Source: Clostridium sartagoforme (lineage in GTDB: Bacteria > Bacillota > Clostridia > Clostridiales > Clostridiaceae). Taken from it: DNA of 62,623 nucleotides. The notes beneath the pieces are model-generated. The model did not search any database, was not told where the DNA came from, and was given only the letters and a program-made list of their open reading frames with translations. Of the stretch, positions 18,643 through 27,708 are shown piece by piece. The stretch covers positions 1 through 62,623 of the forward strand of contig NZ_SRYR01000013.1 of the NCBI RefSeq assembly GCF_004794105.1, given 5' to 3'. Position 1 is the first letter of the stretch, and every line of letters begins with the position of its first letter. The position numbers and the translations under genes are program-made.

Positions 18643-19878
18643 TTAATTTATTATAACTTTTGTATCATCGTCTATATTATCATATATCCATTTAGAGTCC
18701 TCGACTTCAAGTCTTATACAACCGTGAGAGGCAGGCGCGCCAAGGGTATAATCTACTATTTCACTTTGATCTTCGTTAAATGGAAGTGAGTGAAATAAGT
18801 AATCACCCATAAATTGAACCCAGTACTTTCCTCCTTGCTCATAATCAGGGGAGTAAAACCAATCGCCCCTACCAGTTACAGAAAAAATACCCTTAGGAGT
18901 TTCCTCACCCTCAATTCCAGTTGAACTAGAGAATTCTTTTAGTAGAGACCAATTATTTTTTTCACCACTATAAATATAAGTCATCTGCTTATTTAAGTTT
19001 AAGTAAATTAAATAAGGGGTTTTACTAGCTATAGATAAGGTGTTTATATTGCTAGGTGTTATTTCTTGGAGTATGGCATTTGAAGTATACTCTGAATCCT
19101 CACCTTGATATTCTTCTCTAAATTGTCTTATTGAATTAATTTTATTATCAATTTCAGTTATATCATCTTTAGTTAATTTACTTTTATCATAATCAGATAA
19201 TATTTCCAAAGCCTTAGTGTAATATTTATTAGCGACTAATTCTTCAACACTATCTAATAAGTAATCCTTATAATTTGAATAATAATCATTAATATAATCC
19301 TGGGCCATTTCATAGTCTTTAGGAGTATCCTTTGATACTAAATTAAAATAGGAAATAGCAGTACTATAATCTTTAGAATTAAAGGCTAATATTCCTAAAT
19401 TTAAATAGCTATTTTCATTTTGAGCACTATTAGTTTTAGGGGGCTTATATTCTTCTGGGGAATTTGTATTAGCTACAGCTGTATTCTTAGGGGATTCTAA
19501 AACTGAAATCAATTTATTTAATGAATCTCCAAGAATATTATAGCTATCAACTTCCTTTAGTACTTCTAATGCACTAGAATTATTAATTTCACTATTAGAT
19601 AAAGCTATAAGTACTTTATTTACTACATCAGTAAAGTAATTTTCTAAATCGGTATTTAGCTTATTTTTAGAAACTAATAGTAATTTACTATCTAATAAAG
19701 ATTTAGCATTTGAGTAATCTTTATTATTAAAGGATAAATAGAACTTAGAAGTTGTTTCTCTATAGTTTGAATTAATATATATATTAGTTGTAAATCCTAC
19801 TAACATAATGAAAATAATAATTGACATTAATTTAAATATAGAGAACTTTTTCTCTCTACCTTTATTGATTTTAAACAT
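18643..19878 (-). CDS. L,D-transpeptidase (classical YkuD/ErfK type)
   Basis: 411 residues from the ATG at 19878, which follows AAGGAGGAG; an in-frame upstream start at 19923 lacks a site. An N-terminal transmembrane anchor is followed by tetratricopeptide-like helices with lengths typical of TPR/YfiO modules (about 45-240). The C-terminal YkuD domain has H363 and the canonical ASHGCIR with catalytic C387. Substrate is the peptidoglycan stem peptide at the cell surface. Its repeat region differs from that of the convergent neighbour, so the two are not recent duplicates. Confidence 0.9.
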   Translation of the reverse strand: MFKINKGREKKFSIFKLMSIIIFIMLVGFTTNIYINSNYRETTSKFYLSFNNKDYSNAKSLLDSKLLLVSKNKLNTDLENYFTDVVNKVLIALSNSEINNSSALEVLKEVDSYNILGDSLNKLISVLESPKNTAVANTNSPEEYKPPKTNSAQNENSYLNLGILAFNSKDYSTAISYFNLVSKDTPKDYEMAQDYINDYYSNYKDYLLDSVEELVANKYYTKALEILSDYDKSKLTKDDITEIDNKINSIRQFREEYQGEDSEYTSNAILQEITPSNINTLSIASKTPYLIYLNLNKQMTYIYSGEKNNWSLLKEFSSSTGIEGEETPKGIFSVTGRGDWFYSPDYEQGGKYWVQFMGDYLFHSLPFNEDQSEIVDYTLGAPASHGCIRLEVEDSKWIYDNIDDDTKVIIN

Positions 19879-20029
19879 AAATTCTCCTCCTTGACTTATA
19901 TTATAATCATTAACCAAATTCACAAAAAATAAACTTATTCATAGAAAATTTAAAAATTGGCTTTGTTTATAAAACCTATTTTCTATGATAGAATAGGTAG
20001 TAATTACTAAAATAGAAGGAGTTATAAAT

Positions 20030-20791
20030 ATGAAGGATAGAATAGGCTTCTTTAATAAAATTATAATTAGTGTAGCCAATGTAAAGAGATATAAAGAGTT
20101 AATAAATGAAAAATTATCAAGAGCTATAATATACTCCATACTTTTTTCCCTTATAATAGGTTCAGCTATTGGTGGGTTCAGTTATGCAGCCATTGCTTCT
20201 ATGCAAAAGAGTATAGAAAATATAATGTCTACAGAGGAGCTTAAGTTTACTTTAGAAAATGGAGTTTTAGATTTTGAAAATTCACCACTTAAATATGAAG
20301 AAGGGCAAAATATTATTTATATAGATACTAGTCTATCGTTAAGTGATGTTAACAATATTAGAAAAATAGTTGTACATAAGGATTTTTCAGTATCCTTTTT
20401 AAAGGATGGTATTTCATATAGAGCTAATGGAGAAGAATATAACTATAAATATACAGAAATGAACTTAGTAGATAAGATTGATAATAATGATTTTATAAAC
20501 TCACTTGGTATTTTTAGTATTATTAAATATATAGTGTTTATACTTAGTATATTAATGACTTATCTTAACTTTATGTTTAATGCTTTTATATTATCAATTC
20601 TTGGAGTTATTTTAAATAAGATAAATTATTTAAATTTAGGATATGGTAATATACTCAAGATATGTATTTATGCAACGACACTTTCGACAATTTTAGGTTC
20701 GTTTATAAATCTAGGGGCATTCTCTATGCTTATATCTGGAACTTATTTAACAATGGTAATTAACAATTTAAGAAGAGAAGTGGAATTATAA
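20030..20791 (+). CDS. DUF1189 family membrane protein
   Basis: 253 residues. The N-terminus (FFNKIIISVANVKRY) and overall order match DUF1189: one membrane segment near 35-55, an extracytoplasmic domain of about 110 residues, then four hydrophobic segments from about residue 165. Function unknown. A good RBS (GAAGGAG) lies before the ATG. Single-gene unit followed by a strong terminator. Confidence 0.85.
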   Translation: MKDRIGFFNKIIISVANVKRYKELINEKLSRAIIYSILFSLIIGSAIGGFSYAAIASMQKSIENIMSTEELKFTLENGVLDFENSPLKYEEGQNIIYIDTSLSLSDVNNIRKIVVHKDFSVSFLKDGISYRANGEEYNYKYTEMNLVDKIDNNDFINSLGIFSIIKYIVFILSILMTYLNFMFNAFILSILGVILNKINYLNLGYGNILKICIYATTLSTILGSFINLGAFSMLISGTYLTMVINNLRREVEL

Positions 20792-20797
20792 ACAGAT

Positions 20798-20844
20798 AAA
20801 TACCCTTAAGAATATAAAACATGAGTATTCTTAAGGGTATTTTT
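20798..20844 (+). terminator. terminator after DUF1189 gene
   Basis: AAATACCCTTAAGAATA pairs with TATTCTTAAGGGTATTT (17 bp), followed by TT. Confidence 0.9.
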
Positions 20845-21027
20845 GCATATTTTAATAAGTAGATATAAAAATATAAATAAATATATAATTAAAAAGGTAA
20901 AAATATCATAAAGATGCATAGAAAAATTGGAAAAAACTGCAAAATATGTTGTTAGAAAAATTTTCATATGGTACACTTATAATATGGGTTAAAAAATGCT
21001 AAGGCTGGTATGAAAGGAAATATGAAG

Positions 21028-21936
21028 ATGATTAACAATGAATTTATCACTAGGGAATTGTTACTTAAAAAAGATAATTTAAATGATTTTTTTTCAAAAA
21101 AAAATAATAGCCTTACAAATGATGAGTTAATAATGGTCATAACTGAATTATTAAATAAAAGTAGTAGGCAAGATAATTTTCTATCAAACATATCACATGA
21201 CTTAAGAGGACATCTAAATGTTATCTTAAGTATAATGCAGTGCATAGACTATGGAAGCGTATCCATAACTGATAAAAAAGTATTAGAGTATATGAAGATG
21301 GTTAAAAGAAATAGCTTAAAAATGCTAAAGCTTATAAATAATCTTATAGATACTACAAAGCTTGAAAATAATTATTATGTTTTAAATATGAAAAATATAG
21401 ATGTTATTTCAATAATAGAAAGCACAATAAATTGCATAGATAAATATGCAAAGCAAAAAAACATTCAGTTAACTTTTGATACTAATGAGGAACAGTGTAT
21501 AATGGCAGTGGATCCAGAGGTCTTAGATAGGATAATTATGAATTTACTATCTAATGCAATAAAATTCTCATATAGTAATTCAGATATATATATATATATT
21601 AATGTTTTAGGAGACTCAATATCAATATCTATAAAAGATGAAGGGCCTGGAATATCAAAGGAAAATCAAGGGAAAATATTTAGCAGGTTCTATCAGATAT
21701 CAAATGATAATAATAGGGAATCTTCAGGAAGTGGTATAGGACTTGATTTAGTAAATTATCTTGTTAAGTCCATGGGGGGAGAGATAATTTTAAATAGTGA
21801 AGAAAATAAAGGGTGTGAATTTATAATTACATTTCCAATAACATTGGTTGAAGAAAGAGAAGACTATTGTTTAAGAGGTGATGAAGGAAAAATTCAAATG
21901 TTAGAAATAGAGTTTTCAGATTTATATAATAATTAG
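21028..21936 (+). CDS. orphan sensor histidine kinase (soluble, no sensor membrane domain)
   Basis: About 302 residues. The HisKA block is SNISHDLRGHLNVIL with phospho-acceptor His near residue 57. The HATPase has N-box RIIMNLLSNAIKFS, G1 DEGPGIS, F-box KIFSRF and G2 GSGIGLDLV, all intact. There are no membrane segments, PAS or HAMP domain. ATGs at 21010, 21022 and 21028 are in frame; 21028 has AAAGGA 9 nt upstream and is preferred. No response regulator gene is adjacent, so the partner is unknown. Clostridial orphan kinases often feed Spo0A, but nothing here shows that. Confidence 0.85.
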   Translation: MINNEFITRELLLKKDNLNDFFSKKNNSLTNDELIMVITELLNKSSRQDNFLSNISHDLRGHLNVILSIMQCIDYGSVSITDKKVLEYMKMVKRNSLKMLKLINNLIDTTKLENNYYVLNMKNIDVISIIESTINCIDKYAKQKNIQLTFDTNEEQCIMAVDPEVLDRIIMNLLSNAIKFSYSNSDIYIYINVLGDSISISIKDEGPGISKENQGKIFSRFYQISNDNNRESSGSGIGLDLVNYLVKSMGGEIILNSEENKGCEFIITFPITLVEEREDYCLRGDEGKIQMLEIEFSDLYNN

Positions 21937-22013
21937 CATATTTACCTAATAGAGATAAGTTACTTGATTTATTTATGGACTTATGATAATATAGTTTTGT
22001 TAAAATTTAATAT

Positions 22014-22090
22014 GCGGTGGTAGCTCAGTTGGATAGAGTAGCTGGCTACGAACCAGTTGGTCGGGGGTTCGAATCCTCTCCGCCGTACCA
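22014..22090 (+). tRNA. tRNA-Arg (ACG)
   Basis: 77 nt with encoded CCA. D-arm TAGCTCAGTTGGATAGAG, anticodon loop CTACGAA (ACG, read as ICG after deamination), T-loop TTCGAAT. The acceptor GCGGTGG pairs with CCGCCGT, giving a G1-U72 wobble at the terminal pair and a U-G wobble at position 5. Confidence 0.95.
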
Positions 22091-22097
22091 TAGAAAG

Positions 22098-22129
22098 CCT
22101 TGTAAATACTAAGTTTACAAGGTTTTTTT
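22098..22129 (+). terminator. terminator after tRNA-Arg
   Basis: CCTTGTAAA (22098-22106) and TTTACAAGG (22114-22122) flank a 7-nt loop and are followed by T7. Confidence 0.92.
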
Positions 22130-22349
22130 ATTTTACTTAAAATCAGTTGACTTATAAGTTTTACTTCTTATTTTCTCCCTTATAGCATTTTTAAAGAAAG
22201 AAGAACATTAATTAGAGGCTATTTTGCATTCTAAGAAAACAACTTTATTTTTTCATCATAATAGTAAAAATTTAGAGTCTTTAAAATCTATAAAAAAATA
22301 TATGAGGGGAATAATAAAATTAATAAGAAAAGATAAAAAGGATAAAATT

Positions 22350-23489
22350 ATGAAAATAGATTTACTTATCAATCAGATAGATAATCATAATGAAGCAAAT
22401 ATTTTAGCAACAAAAAAATATAGGCCAAGAGAAGTGATACTTATATATAGAAAAGAAGATAAAGAAAAATTAAACTCCCTTATAGATTATTATAAGAATA
22501 ATTTTAATGAAGTTACTTTAAAAGACATAAATATAGAAGAGGGGAATATGGAATTATTAGAAAATCTAATAAAAAATAATAAAGATAAAGAGATATTAGT
22601 TAATTTAACGGGTGGAAGTAGAATTAACTCCTTACTATTATTAAATATAATAAAGGAACTGGATATTAAATCTGTTTATTTAGATATCAAAAATAGAGAT
22701 ATATATACTTTTCATAGAGGTGTAAATATAGATAAAGAAGATTTTGAGGATATGGAGTTAAATACTATTCTTAAAGCTTCTGGGGGAGAGTTTATAAATG
22801 ACAGTACTGATTTCTCTAAAAAAGAAGATTTAAAGTTGTTTACAAAATCCATATATAAGAACCTTGAACTTTGGCATAAACATAAACAAAAGTTATATGA
22901 TAGTAATATTTTTACTCATGATATTAATAATCCAAAGAGTATAAAAATAAAAGTAGGCTTATTTAATAAGGATGAAAAGAAGTTATTAAATCAGATATTG
23001 TTAAAGCTTAAAAGTATGGGAGAAATACAGTATATAGAAGATAGAAATGAAATAAATGTAGAGTTTATGAATGACTATTTAAAATCCTTTATTTTTAAAA
23101 GTGGAACATGGCTAGAAATTGCAACAAATAATATGATAAAGGAAATTAAGGAAATAGATGAAGTTAAAAGTGGAGTTATGTTTTTATGGAATGATAAAAG
23201 TAAGGTAGTGAGAAATGAAGTAGATGTAATAGCTATAAAAGACTCTATTCCTATATGTATTTCATGTAAAGATAGTGATAAATATAATGAAGATACTTTA
23301 AATGAATTAGAAGTTTATAGTAAACAGATTGGAGGTGATAATTCTTATAAGGTATTAGTTGCAACTAAGGAACCAATAAAGCTTTCTGTGAAGGAGAGAG
23401 CAAAAGAAATGAATATTAATATTATTATTTTTGAAGGAGATGAAGAAAAATTTAAAAAAACCATTAAAAATATAATATTTAAGAATTAA
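22350..23489 (+). CDS. Card1/Can2-like CARF-nuclease (DUF1887 family), outside any CRISPR locus
   Basis: 379 residues from the ATG at 22350 (AAAAAGGA 7 nt upstream). The frame stays open upstream to a TTG at 22224, but family proteins start like MKIDLLINQI, so the later start is preferred. Residues 1-145 form a CARF-type Rossmann domain with NLTGGSR at 85-91. A winged-helix-like middle follows. The C-terminal PD-(D/E)xK nuclease shows GTWLE (E256), NEVD (D292) and CISCK (K307). In Card1/Can2 enzymes cyclic tetra-adenylate made by type III CRISPR Cas10 activates DNA/RNA cutting. The usual Glu two residues before the lysine is Ser here. No cas genes or array are in the window. Confidence 0.85.
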   Translation: MKIDLLINQIDNHNEANILATKKYRPREVILIYRKEDKEKLNSLIDYYKNNFNEVTLKDINIEEGNMELLENLIKNNKDKEILVNLTGGSRINSLLLLNIIKELDIKSVYLDIKNRDIYTFHRGVNIDKEDFEDMELNTILKASGGEFINDSTDFSKKEDLKLFTKSIYKNLELWHKHKQKLYDSNIFTHDINNPKSIKIKVGLFNKDEKKLLNQILLKLKSMGEIQYIEDRNEINVEFMNDYLKSFIFKSGTWLEIATNNMIKEIKEIDEVKSGVMFLWNDKSKVVRNEVDVIAIKDSIPICISCKDSDKYNEDTLNELEVYSKQIGGDNSYKVLVATKEPIKLSVKERAKEMNINIIIFEGDEEKFKKTIKNIIFKN

Positions 23490-23583
23490 TTTGAATTTTC
23501 AAAATTTGAAATTGTTTAATCTTTTATGTAAGTATAATAAAGTTATAAGCTAAATAAAATAATGAAATTAGGGGGTCATTTGT

Positions 23584-24948
23584 ATGGGAAAGAAACCTTT
23601 AAAGATTGTTACAATAGGTGGAGGATCAAGTTATACACCTGAGTTAGTAGAAGGATTAATTAAAAGATATGATGAAATGCCAGTAAGTGATTATTGGTTA
23701 GTAGATATTGAAGAAGGTAAAGAAAAACTAGAAATAGTAGGAGCACTTGCTAGAAGAATGGTTGAAAAAGCAGGAGTTCCAATGAATATACATTTAACAT
23801 TAGATAGAAGAGAAGCATTAAAAGATGCAGACTTTGTTACTACTCAATTAAGAGTTGGATTATTAAAGTCTAGATGTAAGGATGAAAGAATTCCTTTAAG
23901 TCATGGATTCTTAGGTCAAGAAACTAATGGAGCTGGTGGGTTATTTAAAGCTTTAAGAACAGTTCCAGTAATTCTAGATATAGCTAAGGATATTCAAGAA
24001 TTATGTCCTAATGCTTGGTTAATTAACTTTACAAACCCAGCAGGAATAGTAACAGAAGCCTTATTAAGATATGGAGTTCATAAGAAGGTAATTGGAGTAT
24101 GTAATGTTCCAATAGGATTACAATTCTCATTTGCAGATATATTAGGGGTGGATAGAGATAAGGTAACAGTGGATTTTGCTGGATTAAACCATATGGTTTA
24201 CGCTGAAAGAGTCTATAATGATGGAAAAGATGTTACAGCAGAAATTATTGATAGATTAACTGCTCCAGACACTAAGAGTCAAACAATGGCAAATATAAAA
24301 GACTTAGACTGGGATGTTGCTACAATAAGGGCATTTGGAGTAATACCTTGTCCATATCACAGATATTACTATAAGACTAAGGATATGCTTAATGATGAGT
24401 TAGAAGAATTCAAGAAGGGCAGAACTAGAGCTGAAGTAGTAATGGATGTTGAAAAGAAATTATTTGAAATGTACAAAGACGTTGATTTAAAAGAAAAACC
24501 AGAAGAATTATCTAAGCGTGGTGGAGCACACTATTCAGATGTTGCTTGTAATGTAATCAACGGTATATATAATGATAAAAACACTATAATTGCAGTAAAT
24601 ACAAAGAATAATGGAACTTTAAAGCAATTTGAAGATGAGTCAGCAGTTGAAGTAAGTTGTTATATTGGGAAGAATGGTCCAGTGCCAGTAGAAACTGTTA
24701 CTGACCTACCAGTATTTGCTCAAGGCTTAGTTGGTCAAATTAAATCATTTGAAAGATTAGCAGCTGAAGCAGCTTATACAGGAGATTATAACACTGCATT
24801 ATTAGCAATGGTAACCAATCCATTAGTAGCTGATGATGTAAGAGGTAGAAAGTTATTAAATGAAATGTTAGTTGCTAATAAAGAACATTTACCACAATTT
24901 AAAAATGTTATAGAAAAGATAGAAGCTGTAGAAAGAGCTGAATTCTAA
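23584..24948 (+). CDS. GH4 6-phospho-glycosidase, probably 6-phospho-beta-glucosidase
   Basis: 454 residues. The N-terminal NAD-binding motif IGGGSSYTPEL and the family 4 motifs NFTNPAG, CNVPIG (metal-binding Cys) and GLNH (metal-binding His) are intact. GH4 enzymes use NAD+, Mn2+ and a redox elimination mechanism on phosphorylated disaccharides delivered by a PTS. The closest fit by motif is the LicH/CelF/BglT group that cleaves 6-phospho-beta-glucosides such as cellobiose-6-P. No PTS genes are adjacent. RBS TTAGGGGG lies before the ATG. An RpiR regulator gene converges on it. Confidence 0.88.
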   Translation: MGKKPLKIVTIGGGSSYTPELVEGLIKRYDEMPVSDYWLVDIEEGKEKLEIVGALARRMVEKAGVPMNIHLTLDRREALKDADFVTTQLRVGLLKSRCKDERIPLSHGFLGQETNGAGGLFKALRTVPVILDIAKDIQELCPNAWLINFTNPAGIVTEALLRYGVHKKVIGVCNVPIGLQFSFADILGVDRDKVTVDFAGLNHMVYAERVYNDGKDVTAEIIDRLTAPDTKSQTMANIKDLDWDVATIRAFGVIPCPYHRYYYKTKDMLNDELEEFKKGRTRAEVVMDVEKKLFEMYKDVDLKEKPEELSKRGGAHYSDVACNVINGIYNDKNTIIAVNTKNNGTLKQFEDESAVEVSCYIGKNGPVPVETVTDLPVFAQGLVGQIKSFERLAAEAAYTGDYNTALLAMVTNPLVADDVRGRKLLNEMLVANKEHLPQFKNVIEKIEAVERAEF

Positions 24949-24968
24949 AATTATTAAAAAGCCCTTAG

Positions 24969-24999
24969 TTCATAGCTCATCTTAAATATGAGCTATGAA
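24969..24999 (+). terminator. hairpin after the GH4 gene
   Basis: TTCATAGCTCAT and ATGAGCTATGAA form a perfect 12-bp stem with a 7-nt loop; no clean T-run follows. Confidence 0.55.
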
Positions 25000-25087
25000 T
25001 TTAAATAAATTTACCCTTGAAAAAATTGTGAACTACAAAAGAATTAAACAAAAGAAGAAATGAGAAACAAAGGATAACATAATAATT

Positions 25088-25156
25088 AATATAGCGAAAT
25101 ATTAACCTCTTTAATTTTATGTAACTAATTAAAGTTAATATTTCGCTATATTTTTT
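25088..25156 (+). terminator. strong terminator between GH4 and rpiR-type genes
   Basis: AATATAGCGAAATATTAAC (25088-25106) and its perfect complement at 25134-25152 form a 19-bp stem followed by T's. It overlaps the stop codon of the convergent regulator gene. Confidence 0.85.
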
Positions 25157-25958
25157 ATAGATTCTTATATAGAATCCCATATCGTAAATAAATATACTCA
25201 ATTAAGAAGCTTAAATCATGGGTATGAGTTTGAATATATTCAGTAGTAGCTTCTCGCTTTGGTAAATAAATTATGTAATTGCTTCTCTTAGTATACTTTG
25301 GATTTTCTTGTTCAGTAATAACTACTAAGGTAGCAGGACTAGCCGCAATTTTTTTCCAAAGCCTTTCATGATAAATAGTAAATCTCCCGGTAGGGGATAT
25401 TAATATTGCAAGAGAAGACTCATCCATTTCTGCTGCAAGTTTTTCTTGTTCTTGTACATCATTTGCATGATATATTAATTTAGATAATCTAGCTAAATTA
25501 TTTTGAAGATTTTGAGCCATAAGTTGAGAGTATTGAGTACCAAAAATATATACATTTTTAGAACTATATATAAGTTCAATAATGCTATCAATTAATTTTA
25601 AGTCTACAGTATTCTTAAATGAATTTACCTCATCAGCAATCTCATTAGACATATTATTTAATAAATCTTCTCTATCAATATCATAGTTAATTGCTCTTGG
25701 CCTTATAAGGCTTTGATTATAATTATTAATATTAATCTTCATATTTTCTTTAAATTCTATAAAGCTTGAATAGCCAAGTTTATGGCAAAATCTAGTTATA
25801 GCAGCTGGAGAAGTATAGCATAAATCAGCTAATTTATTTATGGACATATTAGGTATAATACGTACATTTCTAAGCAATGTAATAGCTATACTATGATTGA
25901 TATCATTTGATTTGCTACTATTTAAAAATAATAATAATCTGTAAATTAAATCCCCCAT
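25155..25958 (-). CDS. RpiR/MurR-family transcriptional regulator
   Basis: 267 residues. The N-terminal HTH_6 domain (about 1-75) contains INKLADLCYTSPAAITRFCHKLGYSSF, the typical RpiR recognition helix region. A C-terminal SIS phosphosugar-binding domain (about 105-250, with VYIFGTQYSQLMAQNL) follows. Such regulators sense phosphosugars and control neighbouring catabolic genes, so the convergent GH4 enzyme is the obvious candidate target. The start at 25958 is preceded by an AAGGAG-type site. Confidence 0.9.
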   Translation of the reverse strand: MGDLIYRLLLFLNSSKSNDINHSIAITLLRNVRIIPNMSINKLADLCYTSPAAITRFCHKLGYSSFIEFKENMKININNYNQSLIRPRAINYDIDREDLLNNMSNEIADEVNSFKNTVDLKLIDSIIELIYSSKNVYIFGTQYSQLMAQNLQNNLARLSKLIYHANDVQEQEKLAAEMDESSLAILISPTGRFTIYHERLWKKIAASPATLVVITEQENPKYTKRSNYIIYLPKREATTEYIQTHTHDLSFLIEYIYLRYGILYKNL

Positions 25959-26010
25959 AAAAACTCACTCCTTACTATAGATTATATAGTGTAATTATAT
26001 CTACATTAAG

Positions 26011-26898
26011 TTATTTTTTCTTACCAATTACTTCTCCTAATAACACCATAGATTCATATCCAAGGTTTGATTGTTCTACTATATCTTTGTCAATTTCTAT
26101 AGCATCTTTTTCAAATACAAGAATAGTTGTAGAACCTCCAAATTTGAAATAACCTTTTTCTTCTCCTCTAGATACTTTCTTATTTTCCTTATAACTTTGA
26201 ATAATTGTACCAACACAAGTTGCACCAACTTCAATATGAAGAATATCACCAAAGTTTTCTGATTTAAACTCACACCATTCCCTTTTATTTTGGCAGTATA
26301 ACTTAGGAATTCTCTCTAAGGCTACTGGATTTACAGAATAGTAGTTACCTTTAATAAAGTGATTTTCTAAAGGAATCCCATTATCAACGAAGTGGAATCT
26401 ATGATAATCAGTAGGGCACAGTCTTAAAACTAAACAGGTTCCCCCTTCATACTTTTTAGCAATATCTTTATTTGCAAGTAACTCTTCTAAACTATAGTTA
26501 ATCCCCTTAACTTGGATCAATTTATCTATAGAAATATTTTCGTAAGCAAATAATCTACCATCTCCAGGAGACATAAGTAAATTATTATCCCTAGGAATGG
26601 GCCTAGCATCAGCTTTTAAAGTTCTAATAAAGAAGTCATTAAAACTAGAAAAACTATCAATTGAATTCATACTTATATCCATATCTATATTAAAGCCATC
26701 TATAAACTTCTTAATCTTCTTTTTACTTAAAGGTGAATCACAGAAAGCACCATAAAGTCTTGAAAATATTTTTTTCTTTACTAAGAGTTCAGTAAAGCCT
26801 TTTCCAATAGGAGATTCATAAGACCATTTTATATAATTTTCTCCTGCAACTTTTTCTATTTCATATTTTTTAGATTTTCTATTATATATGCGTATCAT
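26011..26898 (-). CDS. psd: phosphatidylserine decarboxylase
   Basis: 295 residues, the size of the type II bacterial enzyme. The self-cleavage motif is GGST at 254-257, so the pyruvoyl group should form at S256 after cleavage following G255. The DGRL motif in [10 protein letters not shown] and the metal/active-site histidines in [10 protein letters not shown] are present. It converts phosphatidylserine to phosphatidylethanolamine at the membrane. pssA is not adjacent in this window. Confidence 0.93.
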   Translation of the reverse strand: MIRIYNRKSKKYEIEKVAGENYIKWSYESPIGKGFTELLVKKKIFSRLYGAFCDSPLSKKKIKKFIDGFNIDMDISMNSIDSFSSFNDFFIRTLKADARPIPRDNNLLMSPGDGRLFAYENISIDKLIQVKGINYSLEELLANKDIAKKYEGGTCLVLRLCPTDYHRFHFVDNGIPLENHFIKGNYYSVNPVALERIPKLYCQNKREWCEFKSENFGDILHIEVGATCVGTIIQSYKENKKVSRGEEKGYFKFGGSTTILVFEKDAIEIDKDIVEQSNLGYESMVLLGEVIGKKK

Positions 26899-26933
26899 TT
26901 GAAACCTCTTATTCTTAATTATTAAACTACAGA

Positions 26934-26988
26934 ATTCTATTAATAATTCATATAATTATGATTTAGTAAAATCATAATTTAATAGAAT
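26934..26988. repeat. long inverted repeat upstream of psd
   Basis: ATTCTATTA (26934-26942) pairs with TAATAGAAT (26980-26988), and inside it AATTATGATTT pairs with AAATCATAATT. It lies 36 nt upstream of the psd start, in its leader or promoter. The rest of 26989-27228 shows only AT-rich sequence and the next gene's ribosome binding site. Confidence 0.6.
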
Positions 26989-27228
26989 CGATTAAGAAAA
27001 ATATCAAAATTAAACTGTAATTTTTTATGAAGGTAGTATAAGTAATATCATTATTTAAAAATCATTAAATTAAATATGACTGTATATAAAATAGCTACTA
27101 CAACTTCTATATTATATTATCATAAAATACGAATAAAAATCCCTCTATTTATTAATTTTGCTTTACTTATTATAAATTATACAAGATAATAAGTATGTTG
27201 GATTAATACATTTATGGGAGGGATTATC

Positions 27229-27555
27229 ATGGAAGGTTTTGTAGAACTAATAACGCCATTAGCCATACATAGTTTAGAAGCTATGGGTATAATAATTATT
27301 ATAATCGGGGCAATTAAAGGCTTTTATAAGTTTATTTTAAACATAATTACTAAAAATGATTATCCCATTAAAGTAGAATTTGCTCAATCTTTAACCTTAG
27401 CGTTAGAATTTAAATTAGGAGCAGAAATATTAAAAACAGTAATAGTAAGATCTTTAGATGAAATGTACATATTAGCAGCAATAATTGTATTAAGAGCTAT
27501 TTTAGCTTTTGTAATCCATTGGGAAATGAAAGCAGATACCAAAAATGGTCATTAA
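27229..27555 (+). CDS. DUF1622 family membrane protein
   Basis: 108 residues from the ATG at 27229, which follows GGGAGGG by 6 nt; the in-frame ATG at 27214 lies within the upstream side of that site and is less likely. Three hydrophobic segments (about 12-32, 60-70 and 78-95) and the block FAQSLTLALEFKLGAEILKT identify DUF1622. Function unknown. Single-gene unit. Confidence 0.87.
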   Translation: MEGFVELITPLAIHSLEAMGIIIIIIGAIKGFYKFILNIITKNDYPIKVEFAQSLTLALEFKLGAEILKTVIVRSLDEMYILAAIIVLRAILAFVIHWEMKADTKNGH

Positions 27556-27567
27556 ATATGCAAATAA

Positions 27568-27600
27568 AAAATAGGCATTAGGAAGTAATGTCTATTTTAT
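27568..27600 (+). terminator. terminator after DUF1622 gene
   Basis: AAAATAGGCATTA and TAATGTCTATTTT pair with one G-U, followed by ATTAT. Confidence 0.75.
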
Positions 27601-27653
27601 TATAATTTTAACTAAAGGATAGTAATTATTTATAAATTATAGTACAATAATAA

Positions 27654-27671
27654 TTGTTAATAATGTAACAA
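27654..27671. promoter_or_regulatory. Rex-type operator upstream of hydA
   Basis: TTGTTAATAATGTAACAA matches the Rex consensus TTGTTAANNNNTTAACAA with one mismatch. It sits inside a longer perfect palindrome, AATAATTGTTA/TAACAATTATT (27649-27676). It lies 38 nt upstream of the hydA ATG. Rex is the NADH/NAD+ sensor that represses fermentative genes until NADH rises, which fits a hydrogen-evolving hydrogenase. Confidence 0.78.
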
Positions 27672-27708
27672 TTATTACATTCTTTACAAAGTAATATAGG
27701 AGGCAAAA

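Noticed and set aside
22224..22349. 42-residue N-terminal extension of the CARF nuclease starting at TTG
   Set aside because: No ribosome binding site, not family-like, and an internal ATG at 22350 has AAAAAGGA at proper distance.
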